A stretch of DNA of 64,000 bases from Aestuariibaculum suncheonense (GTDB taxonomy: Bacteria > Bacteroidota > Bacteroidia > Flavobacteriales > Flavobacteriaceae), in assembly GCF_014596935.1 (NCBI RefSeq), contig NZ_JACVXC010000003.1, positions 186,001-250,000 on the forward strand. The letters are read 5' to 3'. The position numbers and the translations under genes are program-made. The notes beneath the pieces are model-generated. The model did not search any database and was not told the origin of the DNA. It saw only the letters and a list, made by a program, of their open reading frames with translations. Numbering within the stretch: position 1 is the stretch's first letter; each line of letters starts with the position of its first letter. Of the stretch, positions 44,767 through 54,226 are shown piece by piece.

Positions 44767-45213
44767 TTAGTATTTATTGGTAATTGTCTTTTTCTCTGAA
44801 TCTATTCCTATAGTCGTAAATAAACTGATATCTAAACTAAACTTTACATGAGTGCCCCTTCGTGCTGAACTTCGCATCTGATATACTCTAATTTTATAAA
44901 TTCCGTTTTGAGACAATGTCATTTTACAGGTATCGCCTTGGGTTTGACCTATAAAATCGGCTACATTATCAGACTTTGGAGGCAACAGGTTAAAGTAACT
45001 TGAATTTATTTTGCGTTTTAAAATAATACTTACAGAATCACCCTTTTTCACATTAACAGCATAATCAATAATTTCCTCTCCTTTAATATCATCCTCAATA
45101 ACAACCCGAGTTTTTCCTGAATCAAAACTTATTTTTTTATTAATAATTTGTCCGTAAAAAAATATTGGAAAAATCATGAATACTATAACAAGACGCAAAT
45201 CTTTATCTTTCAT
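44767..45213 (-). CDS. Small secreted protein resembling PliI-type (g-type lysozyme) inhibitors
   Basis: The 148-residue protein has an N-terminal hydrophobic signal (LVIVFMIFPIFFYGQ). The mature part carries the pattern IIDYAVNVKKGDSVSIILKR, SSYFNLLPP, FIGQTQGDTCKMTLSQNGIYKIRVYQMRSSARRGT, which recalls the beta-sandwich of periplasmic g-type lysozyme inhibitor (PliI) homologues and pre-peptidase C-terminal domains (YFNV.PP, G.YTIRVY.MR.AARR). It could protect the cell wall from lysozymes in the environment or be a simple binding module. It stands alone, 155 bases upstream of the ECF sigma gene on the same strand. The similarity is from memory of the motif and needs a profile search. Confidence 0.55.
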   Translation of the reverse strand: MKDKDLRLVIVFMIFPIFFYGQIINKKISFDSGKTRVVIEDDIKGEEIIDYAVNVKKGDSVSIILKRKINSSYFNLLPPKSDNVADFIGQTQGDTCKMTLSQNGIYKIRVYQMRSSARRGTHVKFSLDISLFTTIGIDSEKKTITNKY

Positions 45214-45439
45214 AAGAACAATAATTAAACAACTTTTTAGATTGCAAACAACACTTAAATACTTTTAATGATTCTTTTCTTTTCTAAGAAAAAAATGAAT
45301 TCCTAAATCTAATTTTGATTTCTTTAAAATTAAACAAAATTGGATATTCAAAATAAATAATAACATTAAAAAAACAGTTTCTGACAATTTTTATACCCTA
45401 AAAAACAATTTCTAAACCTTATAAGATATTGTCGTCATT

Positions 45440-45447
45440 TAATTTTG
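45440..45447 (+). promoter_or_regulatory. -7 box (TAATTTTG) upstream of the GH5-like gene
   Basis: TAATTTTG at 45440-45447 fits the Bacteroidota -7 consensus TAnnTTTG and lies 24 bases before the ATG at 45472. An in-frame TTG at 45445 overlaps this box and so cannot be the translation start if the promoter is real. The -33 TTTG is not obvious. Confidence 0.45.
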
Positions 45448-45471
45448 GAGATAACCAACAAACTAAACAAT

Positions 45472-46782
45472 ATGAAAATTAAATTGAATTATCTGATAAC
45501 ATGTTTTTGCTTAATTCTCTTCATCTTTTCTTGCGAAAATGAATCTTTAGAAAAGCAACCTATCTATGAATCCGACAGCTCCCTCATGTTTAATAATCTT
45601 CCTATTTTACCTGAAGATTATGTTCAAAACCTGGGAAAAGGGTTTGATGTTACCTGGTCCGAATTTACAAAATACATGAATCTGTATAATGAAAACGTTG
45701 TAATGGACTTTAGTGATGCCGGATTTAATAATGTTAGAATTAGAATTGGTGAGGCAAATCCGGATGCGACTTTCATTAATAGACTTAAAATGCAGGTTGA
45801 TCATTGTCTAGCCCATGGTATATATCCCATTATCGCTTATCAAGGCGCCTACATAGAGGATATTGCCACTACCGATGAAGAAGCTCGACAACATCTGGTA
45901 ACCTGGTGGCGTAACATGGCCCAAGAATTTAAAGACTATCCCAAGGCTTTATCGTTTAACATTCTTGTTGAAATTTCCGGAACTTATAAACTTAATTACA
46001 CAGCGGTTAATAGTTTTTATCTCGATGTATTATCAGCTATACGCGAAACAAACCCGGATAGAATTGTTATCTTTCCTCCTGTTAAATTGTCTGATCCAAC
46101 ATATTTACAATATTTACAAATTCCAGGGAATGATGACCCTTACACCATGGCTGAATGGCATTTTTACGCAGCAGGTCCCACTACCGACCCAACAAATAAA
46201 AAATATTGGAATGACGGAAGTACTTCTGTTGAGAGAGACAATATTACCCATCCTATTCAAACTGCCTTAGAATGGATGCAAAATACAGGATATAAAACAT
46301 GGGTTGGCGCCTGGATGGCTGGAAACTATAATAAAGGAAATGAATTTCCTATACCTGAGCAAGTCGCTTTTGCTACATTTATGGCCAGAGAACTCGCGAA
46401 AGCGAATATCCCGTGGTCCATTAATGCGGGTAATAAATTTTATGATTACGAAACCAACACATGGTTTTCAAATACAAACGATTCTGCAGGAATGCCTGTA
46501 AGAGATGTTATTTTGGATACCGAAAAAATTGCAATATACCAAAATACAGAATACGCAGGAGCCTCTTACAGGTTGGCCTCCGGAGACTATAATAAGTCCG
46601 ACTTAGAGGCTATTAATTTTCTTGGGCAAATAAATTCCTTGATGGTTCCTTTCGACTTCAAAGTAGAATTGTACTCAAAACCCAGTTTTAAAGGATCAAA
46701 AACAGTTATAACCTCAACCTTGGAAAACTGTTCGACAATAGAGATAAAATCACTTAAAGTCATTGCCTTACATTCATACTGA
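45472..46782 (+). CDS. GH5-like lipoprotein with C-terminal beta/gamma-crystallin-like domain
   Basis: The 436-residue product has a lipobox (LFIFSC then ENES). A cellulase/GH5-like barrel spans about 45-350: NLGKGFDVTW, FNNVRIRIGEANPD, CLAHGIYPIIAYQG, LSFNILVEISG with Glu167 at the acid/base position, AEWHFYAAG, and WSINAGNKFYDYETNTWF near the end. The strand-7 position that normally has the nucleophile glutamate reads TWVGAWMAG, with Ala280 where Glu is expected. The last 80 residues (IYQNTEYAGASYRLASGDY, VPFDFKVELYSKPSFKG) look like a beta/gamma-crystallin pair of strands. It may be a binding pseudo-enzyme or a GH5 variant with a shifted nucleophile. It has its own promoter and terminator and precedes the HTCS gene. 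Confidence 0.72.
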   Translation: MKIKLNYLITCFCLILFIFSCENESLEKQPIYESDSSLMFNNLPILPEDYVQNLGKGFDVTWSEFTKYMNLYNENVVMDFSDAGFNNVRIRIGEANPDATFINRLKMQVDHCLAHGIYPIIAYQGAYIEDIATTDEEARQHLVTWWRNMAQEFKDYPKALSFNILVEISGTYKLNYTAVNSFYLDVLSAIRETNPDRIVIFPPVKLSDPTYLQYLQIPGNDDPYTMAEWHFYAAGPTTDPTNKKYWNDGSTSVERDNITHPIQTALEWMQNTGYKTWVGAWMAGNYNKGNEFPIPEQVAFATFMARELAKANIPWSINAGNKFYDYETNTWFSNTNDSAGMPVRDVILDTEKIAIYQNTEYAGASYRLASGDYNKSDLEAINFLGQINSLMVPFDFKVELYSKPSFKGSKTVITSTLENCSTIEIKSLKVIALHSY

Positions 46783-46818
46783 TCCAATTAAAAACAAATT
46801 AGATACCAAGGTTACCTG

Positions 46819-46858
46819 TAAAACCTGTTTGAAAATGTATTTTTCAAACAGGTTTTAT
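46819..46858 (+). terminator. Terminator after the GH5-like gene
   Basis: A 16-base stem (AAAACCTGTTTGAAAA at 46820-46835, TTTTCAAACAGGTTTT at 46841-46856) with a 5-base loop lies about 40 bases after the stop. It separates the GH5-like gene from the HTCS gene. Confidence 0.9.
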
Positions 46859-46937
46859 TCAATTATTAAGTCAATGTAATCGTTTTTAATTAGTTATTTA
46901 TTTATTTTTAAGGGATTAACCCCATTATTTTAACCAA

Positions 46938-49900
46938 ATGCCCATGTTACGCTTAAAATGTATATCGATTTTTATCACATACTTTCTGTTTACACAACTA
47001 ATGTTTTCTCAAAACAATTTAGAATTTCAAAGACTGGTTGGAGAAAATGTATCTACACAAAGTATAACCTATGCTGTAGCACAAGATAAGTCTGGTAATT
47101 TATGGATTGCATCTGAAGAAGGAGTTCTGAAACACAATTCAAAATTCTATAAAGTCTACAACACTTATAATGGACTTCCGGAGGAATTAAACAATCGCGT
47201 TTCAGAAATATTAATCGATTCTAACCAAGGTATTTGGATTGGCTTGGAACGGGGTGTATGCAAATATGACGAAGACCTGGATGCTTTTAAAATTCTTTCC
47301 TCTTCTCAAGATATAAATCCTTCTTTGGTGGAAAGCATAAAAGAAGATGAGCAGAATAATATTTGGATTGGTAGTTTTAATGGTTTATGGAAAATTGACG
47401 AAAATAGTAAAGTAAAATCTCTGGTTAGGGTAAACAATTTGCAAGGTATTCAGTACATATACCCTTACCAGAATAACATTATCATTGGAACATCAAAAGG
47501 GCTTTTTAATTACGATTCTAAAACCGATGTCCTAAGAGAAATCAATTTAAACTCTAATTCAAAAAGTATCAGTTTTATTGGTAGAATTAACGGTGAGTTT
47601 CTGGTCGGAACAAAATCCGGATTATTATTCAAAATTACCGAAGATCTCACCTTTGGAACCCTAATCAATTTAAATAAAAAAATATCAAGTCCAATAACCG
47701 ACATAGTAGTTAAAGATGCTCAAACCATTTACTTGGCAACAGATGGGCATGGTATACTCAAATTAGATAAGAGCTTTAACATAAAGGAACAGTTTAAAGA
47801 AGATGCTGATAATGAAAATTCCTTGTCCAGCAATGGCGTTTATGATATTTTGTTAGGAGGTGAAAACATCCTCTGGATTGCAACCTATGGAGGAGGCATT
47901 AACTATTTTAATTCCAATGGATTCCCGTTTCAGAAAATTCAACACAAATTAAATAACAACAATAGTATTATAACCAATTTCACAAGATCTATTGCCGAAG
48001 ACAGTAACGGAAATTACTGGTTTGGCACTAAAAAAGGGATTAGTATATGGAATAAAAAAAACAATAGCTGGAAACACCTCAACAATTTAACCAACTCTAC
48101 AAATAATATAGACGATATAGTATTAGCACTACAACCTCAGAAAGACTATATGTGGGTTGGAAGTTATAACAGTGGTTTAATAAAGGTAAACATAAATACT
48201 TTCGAATGTATTCGGTTAAATACGATTAGCAAAAACGAAGATATTCCTCAAAAAGTATATACCGTTTTTGAAGATAATCATTCCAATATTTGGGTTGGTG
48301 GTATTGAAGGAAACTTAACCAAAATAAACTCAAAAAATCAAATAGAAACTTACCCTATTCAACAAATTCGATCAATTTACCAAGCACAATCTGGCAATAT
48401 TTTAGCGGTAGGAAAATCAGGAGTTTACCGAATTGAACCTGAAACAAAACAGTTTGAACTTATAGAGGATTCAAAACCCGAAAAAAGCAAATTGGCTTAC
48501 TCCACCATAAATTCCATACTGGAAACATCAAAAAATCATTTTGTTCTGGCTACCAACGGTGAAGGTGTTGTTTTCTATAACTACGACACTAAGGTTCTGA
48601 AAAAACTTACCATAAATTCTGGCATGCCTTCAGATATTATTCAAGGTATTCTATCCACCTCAGATTCCAGTTTTTGGGCAAGTACCACAAAAGGATTAGT
48701 GAACATCATAACTCGAAAAAATGACACTATTATAAATGTATTTGATAAAAAAGATGGCTTACCAAGTACCGAATACAATTACGGAAGTTACAGGAAATTA
48801 AGCGATAGTCTCTTCGCCTTTGGAGGAGTAAATGGCGTTACTTTGTTCAACCCCAAAAAAATAAAGGAAGAAACTTTTAAACCTAAAGTCGTTTTCGATG
48901 CTTTTAAACTCTTTAATAAAATTGTAAAACCGGAAGAAAAGCCATTATCAAAACATATTAATGAAACCAATTCCATTGTTTTAAAACACAACGAAAACTC
49001 TGTTGAGATTAGTTTTACGGGGGTACTGTATAGTTCCTCATCAAAAACCAAATACGCTTATAAATTAGAAGGGTTTAACGACGACTGGTCCTCGCCCAGC
49101 CTAAATAATTTTGCGACCTATACAAACTTAAGTCCGGGAAACTATATATTTAAAGTCAAAGCTTTTAATAAGTATCTACAGCCCGGCGAAGAAAGACAGA
49201 TTAAGCTTCACATATTACCACCATGGTGGGCTACAAAAAAAGCTTATTTCTTCTATTTCTTATTACTAATTGGCATTATATATGGCATCATTCACTTTAC
49301 CAGTGTTATTGTTAAAAAGAAAAATGCCGATGAACAAATTGATTTCTTTAATAACATTACCCACGAAATAAAAACACCTTTAACGATTTTAATCTCTTCT
49401 CTGGACAATGTTACAGAAACCATAAATTCCGGAGAAGAGTCAAAACAGCGCATAAAATCAACTGTCAAAAGAATTAATGCCCTTTTTGAACAGATGCTAA
49501 ACTTCCAGAAAGTAACCTCTACCGATATTTCGCTGGATGTTACGGGCATTGATATTGAAAAACATATCAACCTAAGAGTCAATAATTTTGCGCCCCTGAC
49601 CAAAGAGTCCAATTTGGAAATCATAATCGATAACCAATGGGATGAGCCTTTATTTTATTTCGATAAAGATATTCTGGATAAGATGCTGCTTAATTTAATT
49701 TCAAATGCCATTAAGTACTCATTTGAAAATTGTAAAATTTACATAAACCTCTCCAAAACCCAGCAAAACGAATTAAAAATTGAAATTAAGGATGAAGGAC
49801 TAGGCATTCCAAAAGATCAGCAAAAATTCATTCTTAAGAAATATTATCGGGCTAGAAATGTCATCAACAGCCAAAGGCCCGGTACAGGACTAGGGTTAAT

Positions 49901-50852
49901 GATGGTAAAAAAGCTTATCGAGAAAACGGGAAGCTCCATTAGTTTTGTCAGCGAAGAAAACAAAGGAACAACCTTTAAGGTAATCCTGAAAAACTTAAAG
50001 CATGAATACCATAAAAAAATGTCAACTCTTCAAAACAATATAAACAGCCAAGACATAAATGATATTCAACCTGAAATTGACGAATTTAGCGATTGTAAAA
50101 TCCTTATCGTAGAAGACAATAATGAACTAAGAAATGTTCTAGTTAATACACTTGGTGTCTATTTTCAGGTATTTGAATCTCAAAATGGCAAGGAAGGTCT
50201 TGAAATGGCTTCACAAATATTCCCCGATATTATTTTAACCGATCTAATCATGCCTGAAATGGACGGTATGCAATTGTCCCGAAAATTAAAAGAGGATATT
50301 AATCTGAATCACATCCCTGTATTCATGATGACCGTTTTACAAAATTCGGCTCAAAAATTAGAAAGTATAGAAACCGGAATTTCTGAATACATCGAAAAGC
50401 CAATAGACTTTAAATTTTTACTAGCCAAAATGACCAACACATTAAAATGGCAGCAAAAGTTAAGGGAAAAATACATTCACGACAATGATGTTGACCATGC
50501 ATCTATCTTCAGAAATAAAAACGACCAGGAATTTCTTCAAAACCTTGAAGATACCGTTATTGAAAACATCGAAAACGAATCGTTCTCGGTCCACGACTTA
50601 TCTTCAAATTTTAGTATGAGCAGAACGTCATTGTATATGAAACTTAAAAACCTTGTGGATTTATCGCCCCAGGATTTCATTATTCATACGAAATTAAAGT
50701 ATGCGAAAAAGCTACTTATTGAAGGTGAATCTAGTATTAAAGAAGTGGCATATAAATCTGGGTTTTCAAATCCAAAATACTTCAGTACTTCGTTTAAAAA
50801 ATTCTATAGTATGACGCCAACCAATTTTCTGGAAAGTCTAAAAAAAGAATAA
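46938..50852 (+). CDS. Hybrid two-component system regulator (HTCS) of the sulfated-glycan locus
   Basis: The 1304-residue protein has all HTCS parts: signal peptide, two seven-bladed-type periplasmic propeller regions built from Reg_prop repeats (about 30-660, for example DKSGNLWIASEEGV), a Y_Y_Y domain (about 690-760), a membrane helix (about 768-790), HisKA with phospho-acceptor His809 (NNITHEIKTPL), HATPase_c (LISNAIKYS, GTGLGLMMVKKL), a receiver domain with Asp1102 (ILTDLIMPEMDG) and an AraC-type DNA-binding domain (about 1200-1300, FSMSRTSLYMKLK and IKEVAYKSGFSNPKYFSTSFKK). It should bind a breakdown product in the periplasm and activate the downstream susC operon. All catalytic motifs look intact. 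Confidence 0.96.
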   Translation: MPMLRLKCISIFITYFLFTQLMFSQNNLEFQRLVGENVSTQSITYAVAQDKSGNLWIASEEGVLKHNSKFYKVYNTYNGLPEELNNRVSEILIDSNQGIWIGLERGVCKYDEDLDAFKILSSSQDINPSLVESIKEDEQNNIWIGSFNGLWKIDENSKVKSLVRVNNLQGIQYIYPYQNNIIIGTSKGLFNYDSKTDVLREINLNSNSKSISFIGRINGEFLVGTKSGLLFKITEDLTFGTLINLNKKISSPITDIVVKDAQTIYLATDGHGILKLDKSFNIKEQFKEDADNENSLSSNGVYDILLGGENILWIATYGGGINYFNSNGFPFQKIQHKLNNNNSIITNFTRSIAEDSNGNYWFGTKKGISIWNKKNNSWKHLNNLTNSTNNIDDIVLALQPQKDYMWVGSYNSGLIKVNINTFECIRLNTISKNEDIPQKVYTVFEDNHSNIWVGGIEGNLTKINSKNQIETYPIQQIRSIYQAQSGNILAVGKSGVYRIEPETKQFELIEDSKPEKSKLAYSTINSILETSKNHFVLATNGEGVVFYNYDTKVLKKLTINSGMPSDIIQGILSTSDSSFWASTTKGLVNIITRKNDTIINVFDKKDGLPSTEYNYGSYRKLSDSLFAFGGVNGVTLFNPKKIKEETFKPKVVFDAFKLFNKIVKPEEKPLSKHINETNSIVLKHNENSVEISFTGVLYSSSSKTKYAYKLEGFNDDWSSPSLNNFATYTNLSPGNYIFKVKAFNKYLQPGEERQIKLHILPPWWATKKAYFFYFLLLIGIIYGIIHFTSVIVKKKNADEQIDFFNNITHEIKTPLTILISSLDNVTETINSGEESKQRIKSTVKRINALFEQMLNFQKVTSTDISLDVTGIDIEKHINLRVNNFAPLTKESNLEIIIDNQWDEPLFYFDKDILDKMLLNLISNAIKYSFENCKIYINLSKTQQNELKIEIKDEGLGIPKDQQKFILKKYYRARNVINSQRPGTGLGLMMVKKLIEKTGSSISFVSEENKGTTFKVILKNLKHEYHKKMSTLQNNINSQDINDIQPEIDEFSDCKILIVEDNNELRNVLVNTLGVYFQVFESQNGKEGLEMASQIFPDIILTDLIMPEMDGMQLSRKLKEDINLNHIPVFMMTVLQNSAQKLESIETGISEYIEKPIDFKFLLAKMTNTLKWQQKLREKYIHDNDVDHASIFRNKNDQEFLQNLEDTVIENIENESFSVHDLSSNFSMSRTSLYMKLKNLVDLSPQDFIIHTKLKYAKKLLIEGESSIKEVAYKSGFSNPKYFSTSFKKFYSMTPTNFLESLKKE

Positions 50853-50951
50853 AAGAAAATTAAACTTAACGTCGCACTAGTTATTGATATATTTAACTAA
50901 AAATATAAGTAAAACTAATAATATCCCATAATTCCCTGTATTTCAAAAGCA

Positions 50952-50987
50952 TTTTGACAATAAGCATACCTTTTGTGATAGTTTTTG
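50952..50987 (+). promoter_or_regulatory. Candidate promoter of the susC-susD-GH3-sulfatase operon
   Basis: TTTTG at 50952-50956 and TAGTTTTTG at 50979-50987, separated by 22 bases, resemble the Bacteroidota -33 (TTTG) and -7 (TAnnTTTG) pair. The site is 60 bases upstream of the susC ATG in the 194-base gap after the HTCS gene. The -7 box has one imperfect base. Confidence 0.45.
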
Positions 50988-51046
50988 AGACCTGAAAACT
51001 GTAATGAAATACTAGTTTAGCCCTAACTAATTAAACTATATATACA

Positions 51047-54000
51047 ATGAAACACATTAAGTTATTATTAATTATAATGCTAATGCCTTTTGCTATACAT
51101 GCCCAGCAGAATATAAAGGGCTTAGTAACCGATAATCAGAATATGCCGTTACCCGGAGCGTCTATTTTAGTAAAGGGCACCACTCTTGGCACGATGAGCG
51201 ATTTTGACGGAGCTTTTAATTTAGAATTACCTTCTACCCCAGCTGTATTAGTTGTAAGCTATATAGGATATACAACCAGAGAAATTACTATTAATAAAGA
51301 ATCTCAAATAAGTGTTGTACTAGAATCCAATGAACAGGAGTTAGAAGAAGTCGTAGTTATTGGTTACGGTACCGTTGAAAAAAGAGATGTTACAGGAGCC
51401 ATTTCTTCCATCAAACCTAATGAAGATCTTGCACAGCAATCTAGAGGTATCGAAGACTTAATTCGAGGGCAGGCTGCGGGGGTTCAGGTTAGCGCTAACG
51501 GATCAGAACCTGGAGCATCTGTTTCCATTAAAATTAGAGGAACCAGCAGTTTAACAGGAAATTCTCAGCCTTTATATGTGGTTGATGGTATTATTATGGA
51601 TACGGCTACCGAGGACACAGACGACCCGCTTGGAGGTTATTCTTCTCTGCAGGGGGGTATTTCGGGAGTTAATCCGCAGGACATAGAAAGTATCGAGGTT
51701 TTAAAAGATGCTTCAGCAACGGCTATTTACGGGTCCAGAGCTGCAAATGGTGTTATCATCATTACCACAAAAAAAGGTACTAAAGGTAATGCGAAGTTCA
51801 ATTTCACATCCTCTATCAGCACGGGAAAAGTTGTAAGAAATATTGATGTATTGGATACCGAAGGCTATGCAAACTATCAAAATGATATGAGAACTAGTCT
51901 GGGCCAGGAGATTAGATATACAATAAATCCGGATGGTTCAATCTACACCGCAGGAACAGACCCTATGATGGTTGAAGGAATTGATTGGGCTGAAGACACC
52001 TATAGAAACCCGGTTATCAGAAAAAACAGATTATCCGTATCGGGTGGCTCAGATACTGGCAGCTATTACCTTTCTGGTGGTATGATTAATAATCAGGGAA
52101 CGTTTCCTAATGCTGAAGCCAAAGCAACAGATTTCAATATTAACGTTAACAAAGACTTATCTAGTAAGATAACATTAAACACCAAAATAGCCACAACATA
52201 TACGGAGCTTAATTCATCCAAAGGAACCGATGAAAATGCCAGTTCGAACAGTAGTATGGTACGACAAGTATTACTTGCAGCTCCTATTTTAAATTTTTCA
52301 GATAATAATATCGATGTTGTTGATGTAGATGAAGCTTTAGACGGCCCTAGAGCTTGGACAAGCGATTATGATGATGATGCAAAGGAAATTAGACTTTTGG
52401 GGTCTATAAATATGGATTATAAACTATCTAAATCACTTACTTATCGCATAAGATTTGGTGCCGATTACAGACAAAAAGACCGAACATTTTGGTACGGTAC
52501 AGCTTTGCTAAAAGGAAGAGACCCAAATGGATTAGCCGGAATAAGTACACTAAACAGATTTAGATACAACATCGATAATACCTTAATGTACCGAAAAACG
52601 TTTAATAAAAACAGTCGATTAAATGCCACAGTTGGTTATCTAGTTGACAAAACAAATATTAAAAAATCAAGATATTCTGCTGCTGATTTCGCCGATAAAT
52701 CATTAAGAGCTGATGGTATTTCATTTGCCGGTGTAAATACACCTCTTATTGTTGACAGTGAATACCCAACCATACTATCATACATCGGACGTGTGAACTA
52801 CACTTTACGTAACAGGTATATTTTCACCGGAACTTTTAGAGCTGATGGAAGTAGCAAATTTGCCAAAGGTAACCAGTGGGGTTATTTTCCTGCAGTATCG
52901 TTTGCATGGCAAGCCATAAAAGAACCTTTCCTGAGAAAATCAAAAACCTTTTCCGATCTAAAATTCAGAATTGGATATGGTGAAGTCGGAAATCAAAACA
53001 TATCATCTTACAGTTTCCTAACGCCATTTGGAAGAACAGAAGAGGCTTTAGCTGACGCAGAAGGGAATGGATCGTTAATTGCAGTTGTACCGCAAAACCT
53101 GGCAAACCCAGATTTAAAATGGGAAACAGCCATTCAATACAATGCAGGGATTAACTTTGGTTTTTTCGATGATCGATTAACAGGTGTGGTTGATGCTTAT
53201 TACAAGACCAGTTCTGATCTTCTATTAAATGTTCCTGTGGGGCCTACAGCTGGTTTTAACTCTATTTACGCCAATCAGGGTGATTTAGAAAATAAAGGTT
53301 TAGAAATTTCGTTAAGTGCCGATATCATTAGAAACAAACATACAGTTTGGAATGTCTTTGGGAACATTTCATTTAACAAAAGTAAAGTGGTTTCTATAGG
53401 AACACCTGCTCAAACCTATGGTTCACTGGGAGAAGTTGTTGCATTTGTTGGAAACAATGTTTCCGGAGGGACCTACTTTAAACAACCTGCTAACATTTTT
53501 GTTGAAGGACGCGAAGTTGGTGTGTTTTATGGATTACAAACTCAAGGAATTATTAGAACTGATGCCGACTTGACAAACACAGAAACAGGTGACCCTTTAA
53601 AATACAAAGGAACAGATATGCGAGTTGGAGATGTTTACTTCGTTGACCAGAATGGCGATGGAGATATAACAGATGCAGACAAAACCATCATAGGCAACCC
53701 TAATCCGGACTTTGTTTATGGTTTTGGATCCTCTTTCACTTATAAAAATTTCTCACTGGGGCTTTTGTTTAATGGTATGTATGGAAACGATATTGCTAAT
53801 GCCAATTTACTGGAGTTAGATTACGCAAACAACACCACAAAAAATATCAGAACAGTTGCATATACCGATGCTTTCGATCCGGTAACAAATCCTAACGGAA
53901 ACTATCCTGCGGTGGGGGTTGGTGCAATTGGAACGAATTACACTACCGAGTTTAACGACAGAATGGTTGAAAATGCAAGTTTCTTAAGGCTGAGCAATAT

Positions 54001-54214
54001 AACTCTTGGATATGATGTGCCCGTAAAAAACATAAGCTTTATAGACCGTTTAAAACTAACTATTTCCGGACAAAATTTATGGTTACTAACCGATTACTCT
54101 GGTTTCGACCCTGAAGTTAACAGTTTCGCATACGACCCGCTTCGTATGGGAGTAGACTCGGGTTCATTCCCGAATCAAAGAACCTATACTTTCGGATTAA
54201 ATGTGACATTTTAA
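51047..54214 (+). CDS. SusC-family TonB-dependent transporter of the sulfated-glycan locus
   Basis: This 1055-residue transporter has a signal peptide (AIHAQQ), a carboxypeptidase-regulatory-like domain (GLVTDNQNMPLPGASILVKG, about 22-100), a TonB-box region (EEVVVIGYGTVEKRDVTG), a plug (IRGTSSLTGNSQPLYVVDGI) and a long barrel ending in FGLNVTF. No STN domain is present, in line with control by the HTCS rather than a sigma/anti-sigma pair. It is followed by its SusD after 12 bases. The cargo would be oligosaccharides made by the surface enzymes, perhaps still sulfated. A CaBP-like DQNGDGDITDADKT motif in a barrel loop could bind calcium. Confidence 0.96.
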   Translation: MKHIKLLLIIMLMPFAIHAQQNIKGLVTDNQNMPLPGASILVKGTTLGTMSDFDGAFNLELPSTPAVLVVSYIGYTTREITINKESQISVVLESNEQELEEVVVIGYGTVEKRDVTGAISSIKPNEDLAQQSRGIEDLIRGQAAGVQVSANGSEPGASVSIKIRGTSSLTGNSQPLYVVDGIIMDTATEDTDDPLGGYSSLQGGISGVNPQDIESIEVLKDASATAIYGSRAANGVIIITTKKGTKGNAKFNFTSSISTGKVVRNIDVLDTEGYANYQNDMRTSLGQEIRYTINPDGSIYTAGTDPMMVEGIDWAEDTYRNPVIRKNRLSVSGGSDTGSYYLSGGMINNQGTFPNAEAKATDFNINVNKDLSSKITLNTKIATTYTELNSSKGTDENASSNSSMVRQVLLAAPILNFSDNNIDVVDVDEALDGPRAWTSDYDDDAKEIRLLGSINMDYKLSKSLTYRIRFGADYRQKDRTFWYGTALLKGRDPNGLAGISTLNRFRYNIDNTLMYRKTFNKNSRLNATVGYLVDKTNIKKSRYSAADFADKSLRADGISFAGVNTPLIVDSEYPTILSYIGRVNYTLRNRYIFTGTFRADGSSKFAKGNQWGYFPAVSFAWQAIKEPFLRKSKTFSDLKFRIGYGEVGNQNISSYSFLTPFGRTEEALADAEGNGSLIAVVPQNLANPDLKWETAIQYNAGINFGFFDDRLTGVVDAYYKTSSDLLLNVPVGPTAGFNSIYANQGDLENKGLEISLSADIIRNKHTVWNVFGNISFNKSKVVSIGTPAQTYGSLGEVVAFVGNNVSGGTYFKQPANIFVEGREVGVFYGLQTQGIIRTDADLTNTETGDPLKYKGTDMRVGDVYFVDQNGDGDITDADKTIIGNPNPDFVYGFGSSFTYKNFSLGLLFNGMYGNDIANANLLELDYANNTTKNIRTVAYTDAFDPVTNPNGNYPAVGVGAIGTNYTTEFNDRMVENASFLRLSNITLGYDVPVKNISFIDRLKLTISGQNLWLLTDYSGFDPEVNSFAYDPLRMGVDSGSFPNQRTYTFGLNVTF

Positions 54215-54226
54215 AAATTAGAAACT

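Noticed and set aside
45445-45471. TTG start at 45445 for the GH5-like gene
   Set aside because: It overlaps a good TAATTTTG promoter box and would put charged residues before the lipoprotein signal; the ATG at 45472 fits better.
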